Source: Stratiolaelaps scimitus (taxonomy: Eukaryota > Arthropoda > Arachnida > Mesostigmata > Laelapidae). From it: DNA of 64,000 bases. Location of the stretch: the NCBI GenBank assembly GCA_019614645.1, contig JABWDB010000002.1:23549501-23613500 (forward strand), written 5' to 3'. The position numbers were made by a program, and so were the translations under genes. This document shows, piece after piece, positions 1 through 12,693 of this stretch; the stretch's first letter is position 1; every line of letters starts with the position of its first letter. The notes under the pieces are model-generated. The model was given only the letters and a program-made list of their open reading frames with translations. It ran no database searches and was not told where the DNA came from.

Positions 1-1167
1 TTTCTATCGTCTTTAGGCAGTTCCTCCTTTTTCCAGAAACAAACTTCGATTAGTCGAGTCGGTACGTTTGCTCCGGTAACGTACCTGTACCACGCCAGCT
101 GTGATTCCGAAATCCTTCCCGATGACCCAGAAAAGCGAACGGGCTGCCCCTCACCTAATCGAGCGAGCAGCGTTGCGCCTCTGTACCCGCGGAACAGATG
201 AGGACTTGCAACGAAAGGCTTAGATGTGGAAGAAGAGCAACGAATACCCCGAAGTTACTTTACAGTCTGGATGGATATAGAGGCTCAATTGTCTCCGGCT
301 TGCGCTTATTTCGCTGGCGCATCGCGTCGCTAACCGAGCCTAATCGTCCCAAGCCGTACGCTTGACTGTTGCTTTCAGCTTCGTTTTGTATACCTTAGAC
401 GGAGTATATGAAACAGATCGTTGTTGGCTGATGGTTGTCCTCCGCTGTTTGAAATCTTGCATTCGAATGGTCGGACGTTTTGAAGATATCGAGGAAGAGT
501 TTTAGCGTTTATATCTGTTGACTATCGCTGAATCTAAACCTCATTTCAGAGCATTGACTGGACAGTGGAAAGGCAATTCAGCCGCAGCGGTCCGTATCGT
601 GTATGTACTTAGTATGCAGGTGCAAGATTTATGGACGTTCCTTAGTATTTACGATATTTAGGATAGGTAGACTCGTTTGCCTTAACCTGCATTCTACATC
701 CGGTTCCAAGTGCTGCTTTAACTACGTTCGAAGTTATAACATGAGCTGGTTGTGTGCCTGGGAGACTACCCCTCCACGGCATGTTCGATAGATTATATAT
801 GTGGCATATATAAATCTAACGAATCTAAACAAATACATATTTCAATGTCTACGGTTTGCTAATGCATTTCTATGTGAAAGGCACAATCTCTTCGGTGGAT
901 ATATACAATTAACACAACTATACGCTCCCCACACACAGAATGTACACGGTTCACCTTGAGACTGCGGCCGATTCATTGAAACCCTTGAAAGTATGCTATT
1001 TGAAAACGATGACCTCGCCCGTCTCGATGTGTTCATATCGAATTTGCGTTGTTCCTTTGTTATAGTCAGTGGTGCCTTGGTATCATGTCGGCTGTCATTA
1101 TCTAGGATAATATCTATCCGGCAGGGATAGCCCACCGTATCTTCCGCACTAAACGTGTCTGACTTAC
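1..1167. other. No gene recognised
   Basis: Unremarkable AT/GC-balanced sequence with short open frames only. I see no repeat, RNA gene or transposon signature here. Intergenic or intronic DNA is the simplest reading. Confidence 0.5.
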
Positions 1168-1263
1168 GCAGCCGCCTGCCTGGAAGTCCCGCGAGATCCT
1201 GTGCCTATCCCCACATCTCCGAGGATCTAAAGAAAGCACCTCATTTGCATTTCTTGTCGTCAT
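1168..1263 (-). CDS. Possible exon with start codon and splice donor (unrecognised protein)
   Basis: On the minus strand an ATG at 1263 opens 32 codons and runs into a consensus donor, TGC|GTAAGT, at 1168/1167. The codons look protein-like (MTTRNANEVL...DFQAGGC), with four arginines and two cysteines in the second half. The frame is also open upstream of this ATG, so the start is not certain. I recognise no domain. An open frame of this size next to a GTAAGT is expected a few times by chance in a window this large, so this is only a candidate. Confidence 0.15.
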
Positions 1264-4200
1264 TGGTGTTGTTCTCGTTGTTGTCGCCTTTCTCCTGAAC
1301 TCACGCACTCAGCTCACATGAGTCGCACGCACGTGCTATATGACGAGGCGTATTCCGGACGGGGTTCTTGCATGTCCATGTATGAGATATTCTAATCGGG
1401 GAGAGAGGGGAGAGTTGAAGATTCGGGGATATAGGGTGAAGCCGAGGTAGGGTATCGTATGAGCAGCTGAGGGATGCCTTAGACGAAATGCATGAACCTG
1501 TCTATTTTTCATATCTCTTCTTTCATACGTAGATATGAAAATAGCCGGTGTTACGTGACCTCATCTCGAATGCACCCAACAACCACTTTGGCTCATCCAT
1601 TTCGTATCGACGAGGGCGCCATGGCCAACACCGGGCCGTCGCTGCTGATGACGCTTCTCCGCATCGGTGATCTCGTTGTGGCATTCATCTGGTTGGTAAC
1701 GTGATGTGGACTGGGATCCATCTTAACTGGCTTTGAGCTGCTACAAGTTAGATGAAGTTAAGGCTTGCTCGGTCAGACGTACGGGAGAGATCGGAGAAAC
1801 TCATCTCGTAGTGTTTGCTATTACCGCTACTATGTTAAACTGCTATGCGTCTTCGCTTGATGAGTCCACTTAGTAGGAGCTAGCTACGAGAAAGTGAAAG
1901 CGTTGTGGAGGCATTTATTTAAGAATTTTAATAAGACAGTTGACTTCAGTCGTTCGCCATTCCAGAGCTAAGCGGTTGGAAAATATGACATTATACGGGT
2001 ACCGATGTAGCAGTTTCGAGTTCAACGGGACTTTGCACACAACACAAAATTGACATGTTAAGCCAACTTGAACCTTCTTGTTTCAACCGCATATATAGTA
2101 TTATTTCCATGACATATGCCAATAACAGGTCGCATGAAACCTCAAAGGTGCCTCAGCCTTACGTTTATGGAAAATAAAACTGTGTAAGTTTTATTTTTTA
2201 AAAATGCCAAATACAAATGAGACAGCTCCAATCAAAGTAATTTTTTATATACGCTAGTGTGATCAAATGTGGTCCCATATCTGCACGTACTTCACACCCT
2301 CGACAAAGAGCGATTCTTATTCATCAGGAGTACAATCAACTTATTTTTAAGTACTGCGAACTACGATTTGGACCTTTGTTCTACTCTGATTATGTTATAG
2401 ATCTAAGTCCTGGCTGGCGCAGCTTATTCTGCCGATAATGAGCATAGAATTCGTGAAGTTGGTCTGCATGTGTCTGTTGGATGACGGCGTTTGTACCTTG
2501 TAGTTATAATAGCACAATTTACCAGATAACGCGTGTACTTAATTCTCCTCTGAAGAGAATTCGTCGTGGGCGCATTATTGTGACAATCTAACGGTTGTAA
2601 ATAATTTACAGATTCCCAAGAAGCCAATATAGCTAAACGTGGAGTGCACCCAAGGGTGCAACAACCAGGATTCCGGTTCAGTCCGACAGTGTTCTCTCGA
2701 TAGTCGTGAGATAAAGATTCGCCGATGTGGACCACAACGATCGGGACCATAAGCTGACTACAACAGAAGGATTTTGACAGAACAAGAATAACGAGTGACC
2801 TTCGATTTTTGGTATTCGAAATCCATTGTATATTATGCTTGGCTCCTCGGGCAGACTCAAGCGTAGCGAAGGGCGAGGGCAATGAAAGTATCGTGGTTAA
2901 AGCTTGAAATTTACGTATTAGTACCGGCTACAATAATTGCTGAGTCCAATATAATAATAATAATAATAATACATGTAATAGGTTTGATTAACATCGTTTT
3001 GAGATCGGTCGTACCAAAGTGGTGGATGAAGTCAATGTTCACACTGTTCTGCAGATGTTCGAACGAATGAATGAATAGGCAACTAACGGAAAAAGCAGTA
3101 TAATAAATTGAAAGAAAAAGTCTTGATATGATGGAATAGGACTTATAGAATTGGGTAGTTGGCCTTTTGTAGTGAATATACAAAGTAGTAAATGATGGGA
3201 AGAACATGTTGATCTAGATGGCGAGCGGTGAAGATGGAGATGTGTGCTGTAAGCGAAAATTATATAGGAGCTGGTGGTGGGCGGACGGCTACGAAAGATC
3301 CGAAAATCACCGAGGGCCACCGGCTCGGACGGCTCACCGAAGCTCTCGAAAGGGGATTGAATTTGTCGTCAACAAATGTATAGGAAACACTGCACGGTAG
3401 AATGATGCAGCGAATCTCACACGGGGTCCAAAATGACCCGAGAAATATTGTGGAGGTTTTTGTTGCCGGAGAAGTGCATGCGCGTATTCCAGCTTGTAGA
3501 ACGAAGGAAATTGAGAGCAACTACCTGAGTACGTCAACCAAAATATACTTGTCAGTTATGGTAATACCGATAGAATGTGTTACATATTAGAATAGCTCGC
3601 TATTGCTATATATTGTTTATAGGTACCCATGCTTAGCCCTATCGACAGTATGCATCCAGGCGACATTCGTTCTTAACGACTGTTTCTAACTGCATGTAAT
3701 TAAGCTATGTTAGCTCTACTGTCCATATCACGAAGAGCACTTATCATAGAAGGACGAGCAATTCTAATTATAGCAATAATCTCTCTGTTATCAGCGCTGA
3801 TGGAGGTCACTACGGGTATAGATGCATACGTTCGTATTTTTTCGATGGGGAACTTTCCCCTTTCCGTGACCAGGGATAGCTGACTACGTATCAACTAACC
3901 AGTATAGGCCACGTCGAAGAGACAACCCCGGAAGTGAACAGAGAAGTTCTGCGTGTGCGTGTGTATATGTAACGAATACAAAATAAAGAGAGAGAGAGAG
4001 AGAGCATTGCTTCCGCTGTTTCTCTGTCCGACTATTTTATTATTATTATTATTATTACAGCAGGAGTGCATTTACGCACCATTGGGTTGGTAGAGACTAT
4101 TTCCAATAGTTCCGATTCCAAGCTCTTCACGGTATGTAGCAACGCAAGGGCGGTATTCTGCCCTAATACTCACTCAAGCCCAACTTGACCACTCTTCCAG

Positions 4201-4660
4201 CCGAGCTTCCAGCCCTGTCGGCCAGCTTGTGCTGCTCTGCGCGGCGCTACACTCCACTCGTCTCGTCTATACACTGTATTATTCTTCGTTCCGCCAGGCT
4301 GCTTCGTTCCACCGCGGCCTTAGCTACCGCCGTTCATCCCGTTGACCTTGCATGAGATACAATTAGCCTTAACAACCCGCGGGAGTAGCATTGTATATCT
4401 GTCGAAGAACGGAGTGAAGCATAGGTGGCAATGGTGGAGTTCTATAGAGGAAGGGGAGGGGGGGGAGCTGGCTAAAGCTGCAATTCTATGCCTCTTATTG
4501 AGAAGACAAGGTCAATGTGTAGGCAGGATAGGTAGGCCACCTTCACTCACTCACACCCATTGTGTCACTTAAGGTCGATGTGATGATCAGACGAGCAGGC
4601 CAAACCGTCGCAGTCGGCCTAGTGCCACCCTACCCATTTTCTCGCACTCCCTATCTATCC
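1264..4660. other. No gene recognised; short microsatellites
   Basis: AT-rich sequence with a (TAA)n run near 2950-2971, a (GA)n run near 3984-4003 and a (TTA)n run near 4041-4058. From about 4180 base composition turns GC-rich, leading into the candidate exon at 4728. Frames of 60-150 codons between 2424 and 3540 overlap one another on both strands and show no protein-like composition. Confidence 0.45.
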
Positions 4661-4727
4661 ACTTCGTTCTCTCAATTTCATTCTCTCTCTATCTCTCTCT
4701 CTCTACTTCTGGCTTACCCCGCCTCAG

Positions 4728-4993
4728 TGAGAAATAGGCAAAGAGAGAGGAAGGAAGAGGCCCCCACAGCCTGCACCCACAGCCTCCTCTGCCGGCATCG
4801 GCGGTACTCCCACTCGTTCCCAACGAACCTGAATAGAGCGTCTGTCCTCGACACCTAATGCATCCTGTAGTTAGCAATGCCGGCAGCAGCAGCGGCGGCA
4901 ATAGCAGTAGCGAACGAGACCCCATGTGCATCATGCGCAGGCCTGTTCCGCTGGCAGCCCGTGCTGCTGAATGTATCCCTTCCATCTTTATCG
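4728..4993 (+). CDS. Candidate 5' coding exon (unrecognised protein)
   Basis: A long pyrimidine tract with a (CT)n run (about 4661-4719) ends in a cag acceptor at 4725-4727. After 130 nt of possible leader with an in-frame TAG at 4834, an ATG at 4858 opens 45 codons and stops one base into the next codon at a donor, ATCG|GTGAGG (4994). The predicted N-terminus has a Ser/Gly/Asn-rich stretch (SSSGGNSSS) and then MRRPVPLAARAAECIPSIFI. All three splicing and initiation signals fall in the right order, which makes this one of the better exon candidates. The pyrimidine tract is itself a microsatellite, so it may be coincidental. No family recognised. Confidence 0.33.
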
Positions 4994-5502
4994 GTGAGGT
5001 GTGCTCGAAGCAATTCTGTATTGCTTGGTTAGTGATGCGTAAAGCGCCACGGCGATGGCGGTGGTAGCGGTGTCAGAGGAGAACGAGGCGGGGATCTGGG
5101 GGCAAGGACGATGGCAACAGTGGAGGCCAGTGGACAGACGACCATAACACACCGAACACAGGGACAGACAAGACGGGACGAGACCGTTAGAGCTCGCTCT
5201 ATATCGTAATCAACGTGTGGTGCTCTCTTGATGAATAGCATTGCTCGGATACACCGTTCTGCTCTGGTCAGGCCTGTTCTAGCCGGGTGCGTTATTTAGG
5301 ACATCATCGAATGCCGCTGCTGCTGCTGCGTCCGATCATCCGATGTACACGGATAGACCTGAGGCATCCGCATGAGCATCTGTGTGTACGTTCATATGGA
5401 CGAGCGTGCTAATAGGGAACAATCTATATAAAGTGCTCCAGCTCGAGATGACCTAAGTCCATTAGAGTTACATTGGGTCATTTTGCACAGAGTTGCTTCA
5501 TG

Positions 5503-5535
<33 letters not shown>

Positions 5536-7221
5536 TATAGTAGAACGGAATACCATTATGAGCATCCGCAATCAAGTAGATCAACCCATGTCAACTTGTC
5601 AAGCTTGCATGTACATACGTTGTTTCTAGTTTTTTTTCTTTGTATTATCAGTTGAATCTAGTAATAACAAACGGATATTAGAGTCGCACATGTTTGAACT
5701 TGGAAGGCCAGATGTCTCAGGCAAGGGTCCTGTAACATTAACATACCAATAAACCCACAACACTTAAAGTTACAGAAAAGTATGTTTTCTATTCAACTAA
5801 CACGAGTAATTAACTCATTTCATCTGATTAAAAACAATACCAATGCTTTATATAAATTTTGTTTGCTTGCTGCCATCTCGTGTTTATCTTGTAATTAGTT
5901 CGGTGTTGATATTTTATATTGTTGCAGCGCACTCCTCCAGAACTCAAACGCGCTTAGTTTCACATATTCGTTGTTGTGTTTTTCGTCCCGCGCGAAAGTT
6001 TACTTGCCAAATTGGACTTAATCTTTCTTTTGTCGAAGTTTTAAGCTTCCGCGCTCAGTCTCAACATAATATTTGGGTTTATTCTATGACGATGTCTCAC
6101 AATTCGCTGTTGATATAGTAGCCAGGGGTGCACTCCCCACGGCGTTAACAGTAAGAGGTGAAGAGGTGATGGCTCCGGGACAACACTGGTGGGGTGAGCT
6201 AGAGGCGAAATTGCGAGATCCTCAATAAATCATATAGCTCGTTACAGTCGGCTGACATTGCCCCGGCGACCAGCGCCTCGCTCGAAAAGAGGCTGAAATT
6301 GAAGTTTTCGTCTTTCGTGCACTATGACCTGCCACAGGCGGCCGATAATGAGGAGCCCCAAGAGTGAAAATACGCTGGATCGGTTGTTTGTATATATTAT
6401 ATATAACAAAAAAATTGAAGTGTTCCAAATGCTCATGCTGCGGGTGACCGCATCTTCGTAGAATCAGAGTCACCGTTTGTCATTTTGTTGACGAGTGAAT
6501 GAAAAAGTGTAGAAATAGCCATTTCATGTCTGTCTATTCACATTGGGACCCAACTCATCCATTGTCTGTTGGCTCAGTGCGTCGATGTGAGTAGCGTGCC
6601 AATATCCGCTTGTGTGATATCTCTGTGAAACAGAAACTCGAGCATGCTGGTACGAATCAATATACAAAATCACTTGAGAAACCGATCTGGTCAACAAAAT
6701 GATCACGGAGTCAACTGGGTAGACTAAACTGACCCTATCATTCAGAAGACAGACGTATCATGACTAATATGACACAGAGGATCATGTGAGTATATGGTGT
6801 GTAAATAAATAGGTATCTTATGTTTGTACATATTTGAAATAGAGAATCAATTGATCGTAATCCTCTCGTATGTTGGCTCATACCGTGCAATCATTGGCGC
6901 TATTACTTAAAAGCATCATCATCATCATCGTGTAGCGTCATTCATGTCAATGCTTAAACGGGTTACCATTGAAAGTAACACTACTCACGTTTGTATTGAC
7001 GGGTCATAGAACCTACATATTCTATAAATGTGAATAAATGGTCAATAACTGTACAAACTATCACATATATAAACATGTCTACGTTCCACGTACTTTTTTT
7101 TGGAAGGACGACTTCGCGTGTGAGTCTGTTGTTCTAACGTTGACCTCGGCCAGAGAACACATTCAGCCAGTCAATCTGAAACGATACTTGGTTTACTTCG
7201 TTGTCATCTCCGAGACACATA

Positions 7222-7287
<66 letters not shown>

Positions 7288-9621
7288 CCAAAGAATCCAA
7301 GGTCCGTTTAGCAGGGCGAGCTGGCAAGCGAACGAGGAGTTCCCGGCTCCCCTCGGCACACTGTAACATCGGCTACCCTCATGAGTCTTATCCGTCCCTC
7401 GTTGAAGACATCTCTCGACAGCTCCGATAAAAAATAGAAGAAGAAAGATCGGATCGGCTCAGGTCGACTCCGCTGGAAACTTTCCGTCCCACCGCCATAC
7501 TCGTCCCAATCGGTTCGTGCCCGCTGAGCCGTTTGGTCTCAACCGACCTTTTTTATGTTGCTTTCTTCGCCTTTGGCACATTGGCCTCTCTTGTATCCTT
7601 CGATAGGGACGACATATCGTAATTATCTGCGTCTTGGCACATGTACGTTTCAACGAAGTAAACGTTGAGATTGGAGAAAAAAAAAGCCGAGATATTTATT
7701 GACGAGGCATTGAGCGAAGCGACAAAGTCCCCCTGCCATCATCGCAGTAAGCGTTTGTACTCACTTGATTTGATTGCTCTTAAAGGCGAAATAATCGTCG
7801 TGCTTATGAAAGCATCGTTTGATCTTCCTGACCAGTGGCGCAAAGTAGAAATCCAGTGATGAGGACAAGCCTTTGTTGATTATTCAAGCGAATCCGTAAA
7901 TAAATTGTCATTGATAGATCAGGCTGGCACCTGACCGCTGTGGGCGGGACGGAATCGAATTGCCAAATTGAGATTATTCGAAGTGTCCATGATCAAATTC
8001 ATATGATTGACCTCGGTTACACTGGGATAAGGGTCAGAGCACCCAGTTGAGATCGCCTTTTCAAGATTATTTTATTGACTTAAAAATGCTACTGAAAATG
8101 CCTTGTCTATTTAAATAAACTAGAATAGTCTCACAATTTAATCTACGGAGAGGAGGCAACCTGCTGGAACTTTCACGTAGAAGAAGTGAACAAATATGAT
8201 GAACACGGGCAGCGTATTGTAGATACGATGTGGCTTGCAAAATTAACAGGTTCATACATGCCAATAAACATTGGTTTCACTAGAGCGTCCCAACAGGCAA
8301 TGATGAATATACCCATTGCAAAGTGAGCTTTTTTTAATTGGCTTGTTAGTGAGTTACTCCTGAGTGCCCCACTTGGTTCCGTAGTGAATAAAAAGCCAAC
8401 TTTGTCTGAATGACGTTTCATCAGCAGTTTCATTAGCTCCACAGTCAAAGCGAACTGCTCTGAACATATCGGCCCACGCCTCTCGAGGCGGTGATACATC
8501 AATAGCATAGGGTTACCGACTGAGCTAACCCTGAGCAAACTTACTTGAGAAATGAATAACAATTACACACACTTATAATTACTCTGACTTTGGTCTTTGC
8601 TACTCTCTGTTATGGTTGCAGGGCTTTTCTTGAGAAAATAAATTCACTGGCTTGAAAGCGTGGTCTGTTAGTCAAAAAGAACACAAACTACGCTGTTTGA
8701 ACGGCACTAAGAGAGTTTTAGATGAGAAGTGATTTATTTGGATATGTCGACACATGGGAACTTGAGTCATCGTTTTCATAAAGTCATGCATTTTTATGGT
8801 TCATTCAGTTGATTGATAATTTGTCACCATTGTCCTGCAGTAATAAAGCTCAACGAATTTCTCCATATGGAGCCACCAGATCTCCTGTATAGCTTGTTGA
8901 TTACGTCTCCGTTAACGACTCATTGAACGAATCAATTAAATATTTTCAATGTACGCATTCAAAATGTAGCTTTCGAACCTATAATCCGCATATCAGCAAC
9001 AGCATTAATAACCTAAGAACATTTCATCCGATTGCTGCATAGCATTCCGCTAGGCTTAAACGCGTTGGTGTTTGTTGGGCTACACAATGAGCGATATCGT
9101 TAGTTTACAGGGGTGGCCTCAATGTGTGGCCAATGTCATTGGCGCGGCAAATCGAGCCGCTCCATTCTGCAGGCGCGAACGAGAGAAGGTCATAAATCAA
9201 CAGAGTCGACGGCGTCCGCTCTAATTGAATATCAGTGATCCTTCGTTCTTGAGCTTCCTTTTTTCTGTCTTATTATTTTTTTTGCCTGCCTGCCTGATGC
9301 AGTCTCCAACCTGCGGGATTAACACGTCACTTCATCTGTCAAAAATGGCGTAGCGGAGGAAATGATAAAATGTTAATTACACCCATTTCGTGGCTTGATT
9401 AATTATCACACCAGCCCCGCCTGGCATGGGCCGACCGTTTGGCCGTACACTTTCGAGGTGCAAATGAAAAATTCGTTTCTACACACGAGTCTCCTTTGTA
9501 TATTAAGTGAAATGGTTAAAAGGAATCCGTCGCCAGTTTGACGTTCAGAGGTTCTCTCTCTCTCTTTCTTTCGCTCGCTACTTATATTTATATATCTGCT
9601 CGCCACGCACCAAGATCTCAG
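4994..9621. other. No gene recognised; (TA)n microsatellites
   Basis: AT-rich DNA. Two (TA)n tracts stand out, 5503-5539 and 7225-7280 (28 uninterrupted TA units in the second). A 129-codon open frame on the minus strand (8562-8173) has reasonably protein-like composition but begins at a non-ATG codon and matches nothing I recognise, so I do not call it. A short (CT)n tract near 9553 precedes the next candidate exon. Confidence 0.45.
7225..7280. repeat. (TA)28 microsatellite
   Basis: Longest uninterrupted simple repeat in the window. The open frame through it (7038-7430) owes its length to the repeat and is not coding. Confidence 0.9.
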
Positions 9622-9836
9622 ACAATACTACGCACAGGACACGAGGGTCAGCTAATATGTTTTCGCAAAGCAAATACAATACAGAGGGGCAATTGAGTTC
9701 ACGTGTCAACGCGGGTTGGTCGGAGTTTGGAGGGTCAAGCTCGGATGCGAAGTCGGATGACGATGATCGAGAGCAACTATATGACAGAGTGCACAACGCA
9801 CGAGGCACTCTACAAATAGAGGCAACGCTATCGTGA
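9622..9836 (+). CDS. Possible 3'-terminal exon with acidic stretch
   Basis: A pyrimidine-rich stretch (9550-9570, then mixed) precedes an ag acceptor at 9620-9621. The frame is open from there through an ATG at 9657 to a TGA at 9834-9836. From the ATG it reads 59 residues, including a Ser-rich and acidic segment (GGSSSDAKSDDDDREQ) followed by LYDRVHNARGTL. Codon use is protein-like. It could be the last exon of a spliced gene or a chance open frame. The acceptor's pyrimidine tract is rather distant. No homologue is recognised. Confidence 0.22.
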
Positions 9837-11310
9837 GCATATGCAAATTTCCTAGAAAAAGAAAAAGGCAGGATACCACGATGAGCTAAGGGGTAAGGAG
9901 AAGGGGGTACACGGGTCATCTGGATTAATTATCAGCTTATTTTAACAGTCACTAAATGACTATTTACATTTTAGTAAATGACCATTACGATTTGTAGCAG
10001 ATGGAAAGAATATATTAACTGCAAACAGGTGTGTTCTTGTTCTCCAAAGTGGCAATCACGTGCGATGAACGAGGAGAGATGCGCACTCTTGAGGCATGTG
10101 CCGAAACAATGAACAAGATAGATGTATGACAAAAATCGAACTGTGTAGAGCAATAATTAAAGAGGCCATTCAAATTTATTTATTTTAATGAATTAGTCTA
10201 TTAGTTTCGGGTCTGTTAGATCTCCTGAATGGCGAATCGCATTAACGTGTTATTTGTCGATGAATATAGAATATCTAAGTGCATACTCGCATTACTGCGA
10301 TGTAAGTTCATACCTTCTATATAGAAGCTGTATAATGAAAAAAAACAACAACTGAATATCCATTTTCTGGCATGGCTCATATGGACACATCAAATGAAAA
10401 GCCTTTGAAGCGGACTCTGTGTACCGTCTCTTAACTATGATTTTCCCTTGATATTCCCATGCAACACGTTTGCGTTTTATTCCCCTTCATAGATAGCTCT
10501 CTGCTGAGCTTCACTGCGATGCCAGTGAAATATATCTGCATCTCGTCACAGGCCATGGTCCCCATGTTAATTAGAGTTCAACATACGCACTAGTATTTAG
10601 CACTTGAGCAGCGATGTTCAAACCCTGTTCGACCTGAATAATCAGTGGGAGTCGCGCTCTCTCTCTCGTTGAAAACGTCATGCTGATTTTCTCACCACTC
10701 TCGTTCAGTCCTCCAAGCTCCAGAAGCTAATCAACCAGTCAACTTTTGAGAGGATGTCTCCGTGCTCTAAATGAAACTCCGTTATCATAGTGACCCTGCT
10801 TGACATTTTGCTCCTAGCACATTGAATACATGTTGAGCGTTAGTACATTCTAATGTCTACGCAGGAAACTTCAGGTCGATGACGCTTATTTGACTTATTT
10901 GTTTGCAAAACTCAATGTAATTAGTCGCTCTTGTGTCGGCGATGTGTATAGGTTTACTAATCTATCTACATTTGTTCGTCTGATCATGGATACTCCGTGC
11001 ACTAAAACGCGTCAAATTTGTCTTTATATGCGTGCGTACATGCATATATGTACATGCAATATATGTATGTTTGTTGTTGTGTGAGTTTGAACGCACTCGA
11101 AAACGCCTCGAACGGTATTCATAATTTTCTATCTGCAGGACTGCTTTGATGAAAATACTATGGTACGAACGGCATATATGGCAACCTGATCCATGCATCA
11201 TATATGAGAATATATACAGCTTCCCCTAAAAATTAAACATTTTTAGAATGAGAGAAATTTAACCTTCTCAGATTCGAAGTCTGAAATATTCAGGTACTAA
11301 CATTACGCAG
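9837..11310. other. No gene recognised
   Basis: AT-rich intergenic or intronic sequence with only short, overlapping open frames on both strands. No transposon ends, tRNA-like boxes or tandem repeats noted. Confidence 0.5.
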
Positions 11311-11382
11311 TTGTTCTCGAGGTCTATACAACAAGCACAACAATTCATTGAAACTAAACCGATTTCTTCCTACATTTACTGG
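11311..11382 (+). CDS. Possible 24-codon exon
   Basis: Bounded by an acceptor (attacgcag, with a CTAAC branch-point-like motif unusually close at about 10 nt) and a consensus donor TGG|GTAAGT at 11383. The phase-0 frame reads LFSRSIQQAQQFIETKPISS and then YIYW. Splice-site spacing is poor and the exon is short, so the call is weak. No family recognised. Confidence 0.14.
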
Positions 11383-11738
11383 GTAAGTTATGGGGCGTTT
11401 CGTCAAAACGGGCAACAGGTTGCGAAACATGCCAGTGTGACAGCCACGTATTTCTCTCGCCTCTATGTAACCGTCGTCGATATATTCGTGCAAATTAAAG
11501 CTAAGGTTAGTTTACCTTCAGATCAGTGAATAGCCGCAATGGAGAGGCGGGGTACTTCAATCGGATGTCAACTTCGCGGTTATATGTTGACGGGTTATGA
11601 TTCTTAGTCATTCGTTCAGCGCTTATTTTATTACTCTTCGCCACGAGCGACTAGATATATAATAGGTTTTGCATCATATATTGATTAGTTCAACGTTTCA
11701 GTCCAACAAAGGCTCAACAAGTATCCAAAAATAATAAT

Positions 11739-11748
11739 AATAATCATT
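11739..11748. repeat. Target-site duplication, left copy (LINE insertion)
   Basis: AATAATCATT here is repeated exactly at 12379-12388, directly after the poly(A) tail of the retrotransposon fragment. The duplication is at least 10 bp. Its 5' limit is blurred by the surrounding A/T-rich sequence. Confidence 0.8.
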
Positions 11749-12380
11749 TCCCGTCGCAACGAATGGCCATCACGGTCTCTCGTGCGAACGCAGCGCCGGT
11801 CGCCATCCGCGACACACGATGCTTAATGACACGCTCGTGAGGGCCCTCCACTCCGCCGGTATTCCTTGCACAAGGGAGCCACAGGGCCTCGACACCTCTG
11901 ACGGCCGCCGCCCTGACGGCCTCACCCTTGTCCCCTTCCATCGAGGGCAGCACCTGGTTTGGGACGGCACTGTGGTTGACACTCTAGCACCCTCTTATGT
12001 CAACCACTGTGCAACCATCCCCGGTTACGCAGTAGCGCGTGCGGAACGGGCAAAGCTAAGGAAGTACGCCGCTCTCCAAGCAACCCACCTGTTTTCCCCC
12101 CTTGCCTTTGAGACCTTGGGCGGGCACGGCCCTCTCACTGCGAACTTCCTCGAGGGGGTCTACCATAGGCTGATCCGCGCCACCGGGGACAAGCGCGCTG
12201 GCTCTTTCCTCCTGCAGCGCCTGTCCCTCGCCGTGCAGAGAGGCAATGCCATCGCCTTCCTCGGGACATTGTCGTCCTCACCCCCCCCCCCCATAATCCC
12301 TAGAAATCCCGCCCTACTGTATGTTTGAATAAATCGTGAGTAGTCATATACGAAAAAAAAAAAAAAAAAAAAAAAAAAAA
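11749..12380 (+). mobile_element. 5'-truncated non-LTR retrotransposon, 3' end with poly(A)
   Basis: The fragment begins immediately after the left target-site duplication and ends in about 28 A residues before the right copy. It carries the last part of a LINE open reading frame, a short 3' UTR of about 25 bp and the tail. The truncation point is abrupt and in frame with the coding sequence, as expected from incomplete target-primed reverse transcription. A run of 11 C near the end of the frame (12281-12291) is notable. Because the frame and the duplication are intact, the insertion should be relatively young. Confidence 0.88.
11750..12328 (+). pseudogene. LINE ORF C-terminal fragment (region downstream of the reverse transcriptase)
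   Basis: The frame is open from the truncation point at 11750, so the true fragment starts before the ATG at 11819, and runs to a TGA at 12326-12328, about 192 codons. The sequence shows blocks I associate with the C-terminal region of a group of non-LTR retrotransposon polyproteins common in aquatic invertebrates, ticks and other arthropods. These are GLSCERSAGRHPRH (about residue 10), RPDGLTLVPFHRG, LVWDGTVVDTLAPS, KLRKYAALQATHLFSPLAFE-TLG and AGSFLLQRLSLAVQRGNAIAFLGTL near the end. The reverse transcriptase and endonuclease domains are missing. This is therefore a dead copy despite its long open frame. Family assignment is from memory of conserved blocks, not from a search. Confidence 0.82.
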
Positions 12381-12388
12381 TAATCATT
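12379..12388. repeat. Target-site duplication, right copy (LINE insertion)
   Basis: AATAATCATT follows the poly(A) tail and matches 11739-11748. The first one or two A bases may belong to the tail. Confidence 0.8.
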
Positions 12389-12662
12389 ATAGTAATCTCA
12401 AAGCAAATTTAATGTCGGTCCTGTCACAAGCACAACACACACTAGAAGAACATTCACTAGCCAAACAATATAAAAACATAAGTATTAAAAAGCTTCGAGT
12501 AGCAATTATTTATTTCTCATATAGGATATTTCAGCGAGGATGTGCGCCAAAGAGATGCAAGTGGTATTTCTCGAATACAATTGACACAATGAAATAGATC
12601 CAGCCGGCATACTGCTGCCATACGATTACACAATGTTTAAGATCAGCCGACTATTTGACTAT

Positions 12663-12693
<31 letters not shown>

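Noticed and set aside
2424..2882. 152-codon minus-strand frame
   Set aside because: Other frames overlap it, composition is not protein-like, and it has no splice or start support.
7038..7430. 130-codon plus-strand frame
   Set aside because: Carried through a (TA)28 microsatellite encoding Tyr-Ile repeats.
8173..8562. 129-codon minus-strand frame with protein-like composition
   Set aside because: Starts at a non-ATG codon, has no clear splice sites and no recognised similarity; kept out as chance-level.
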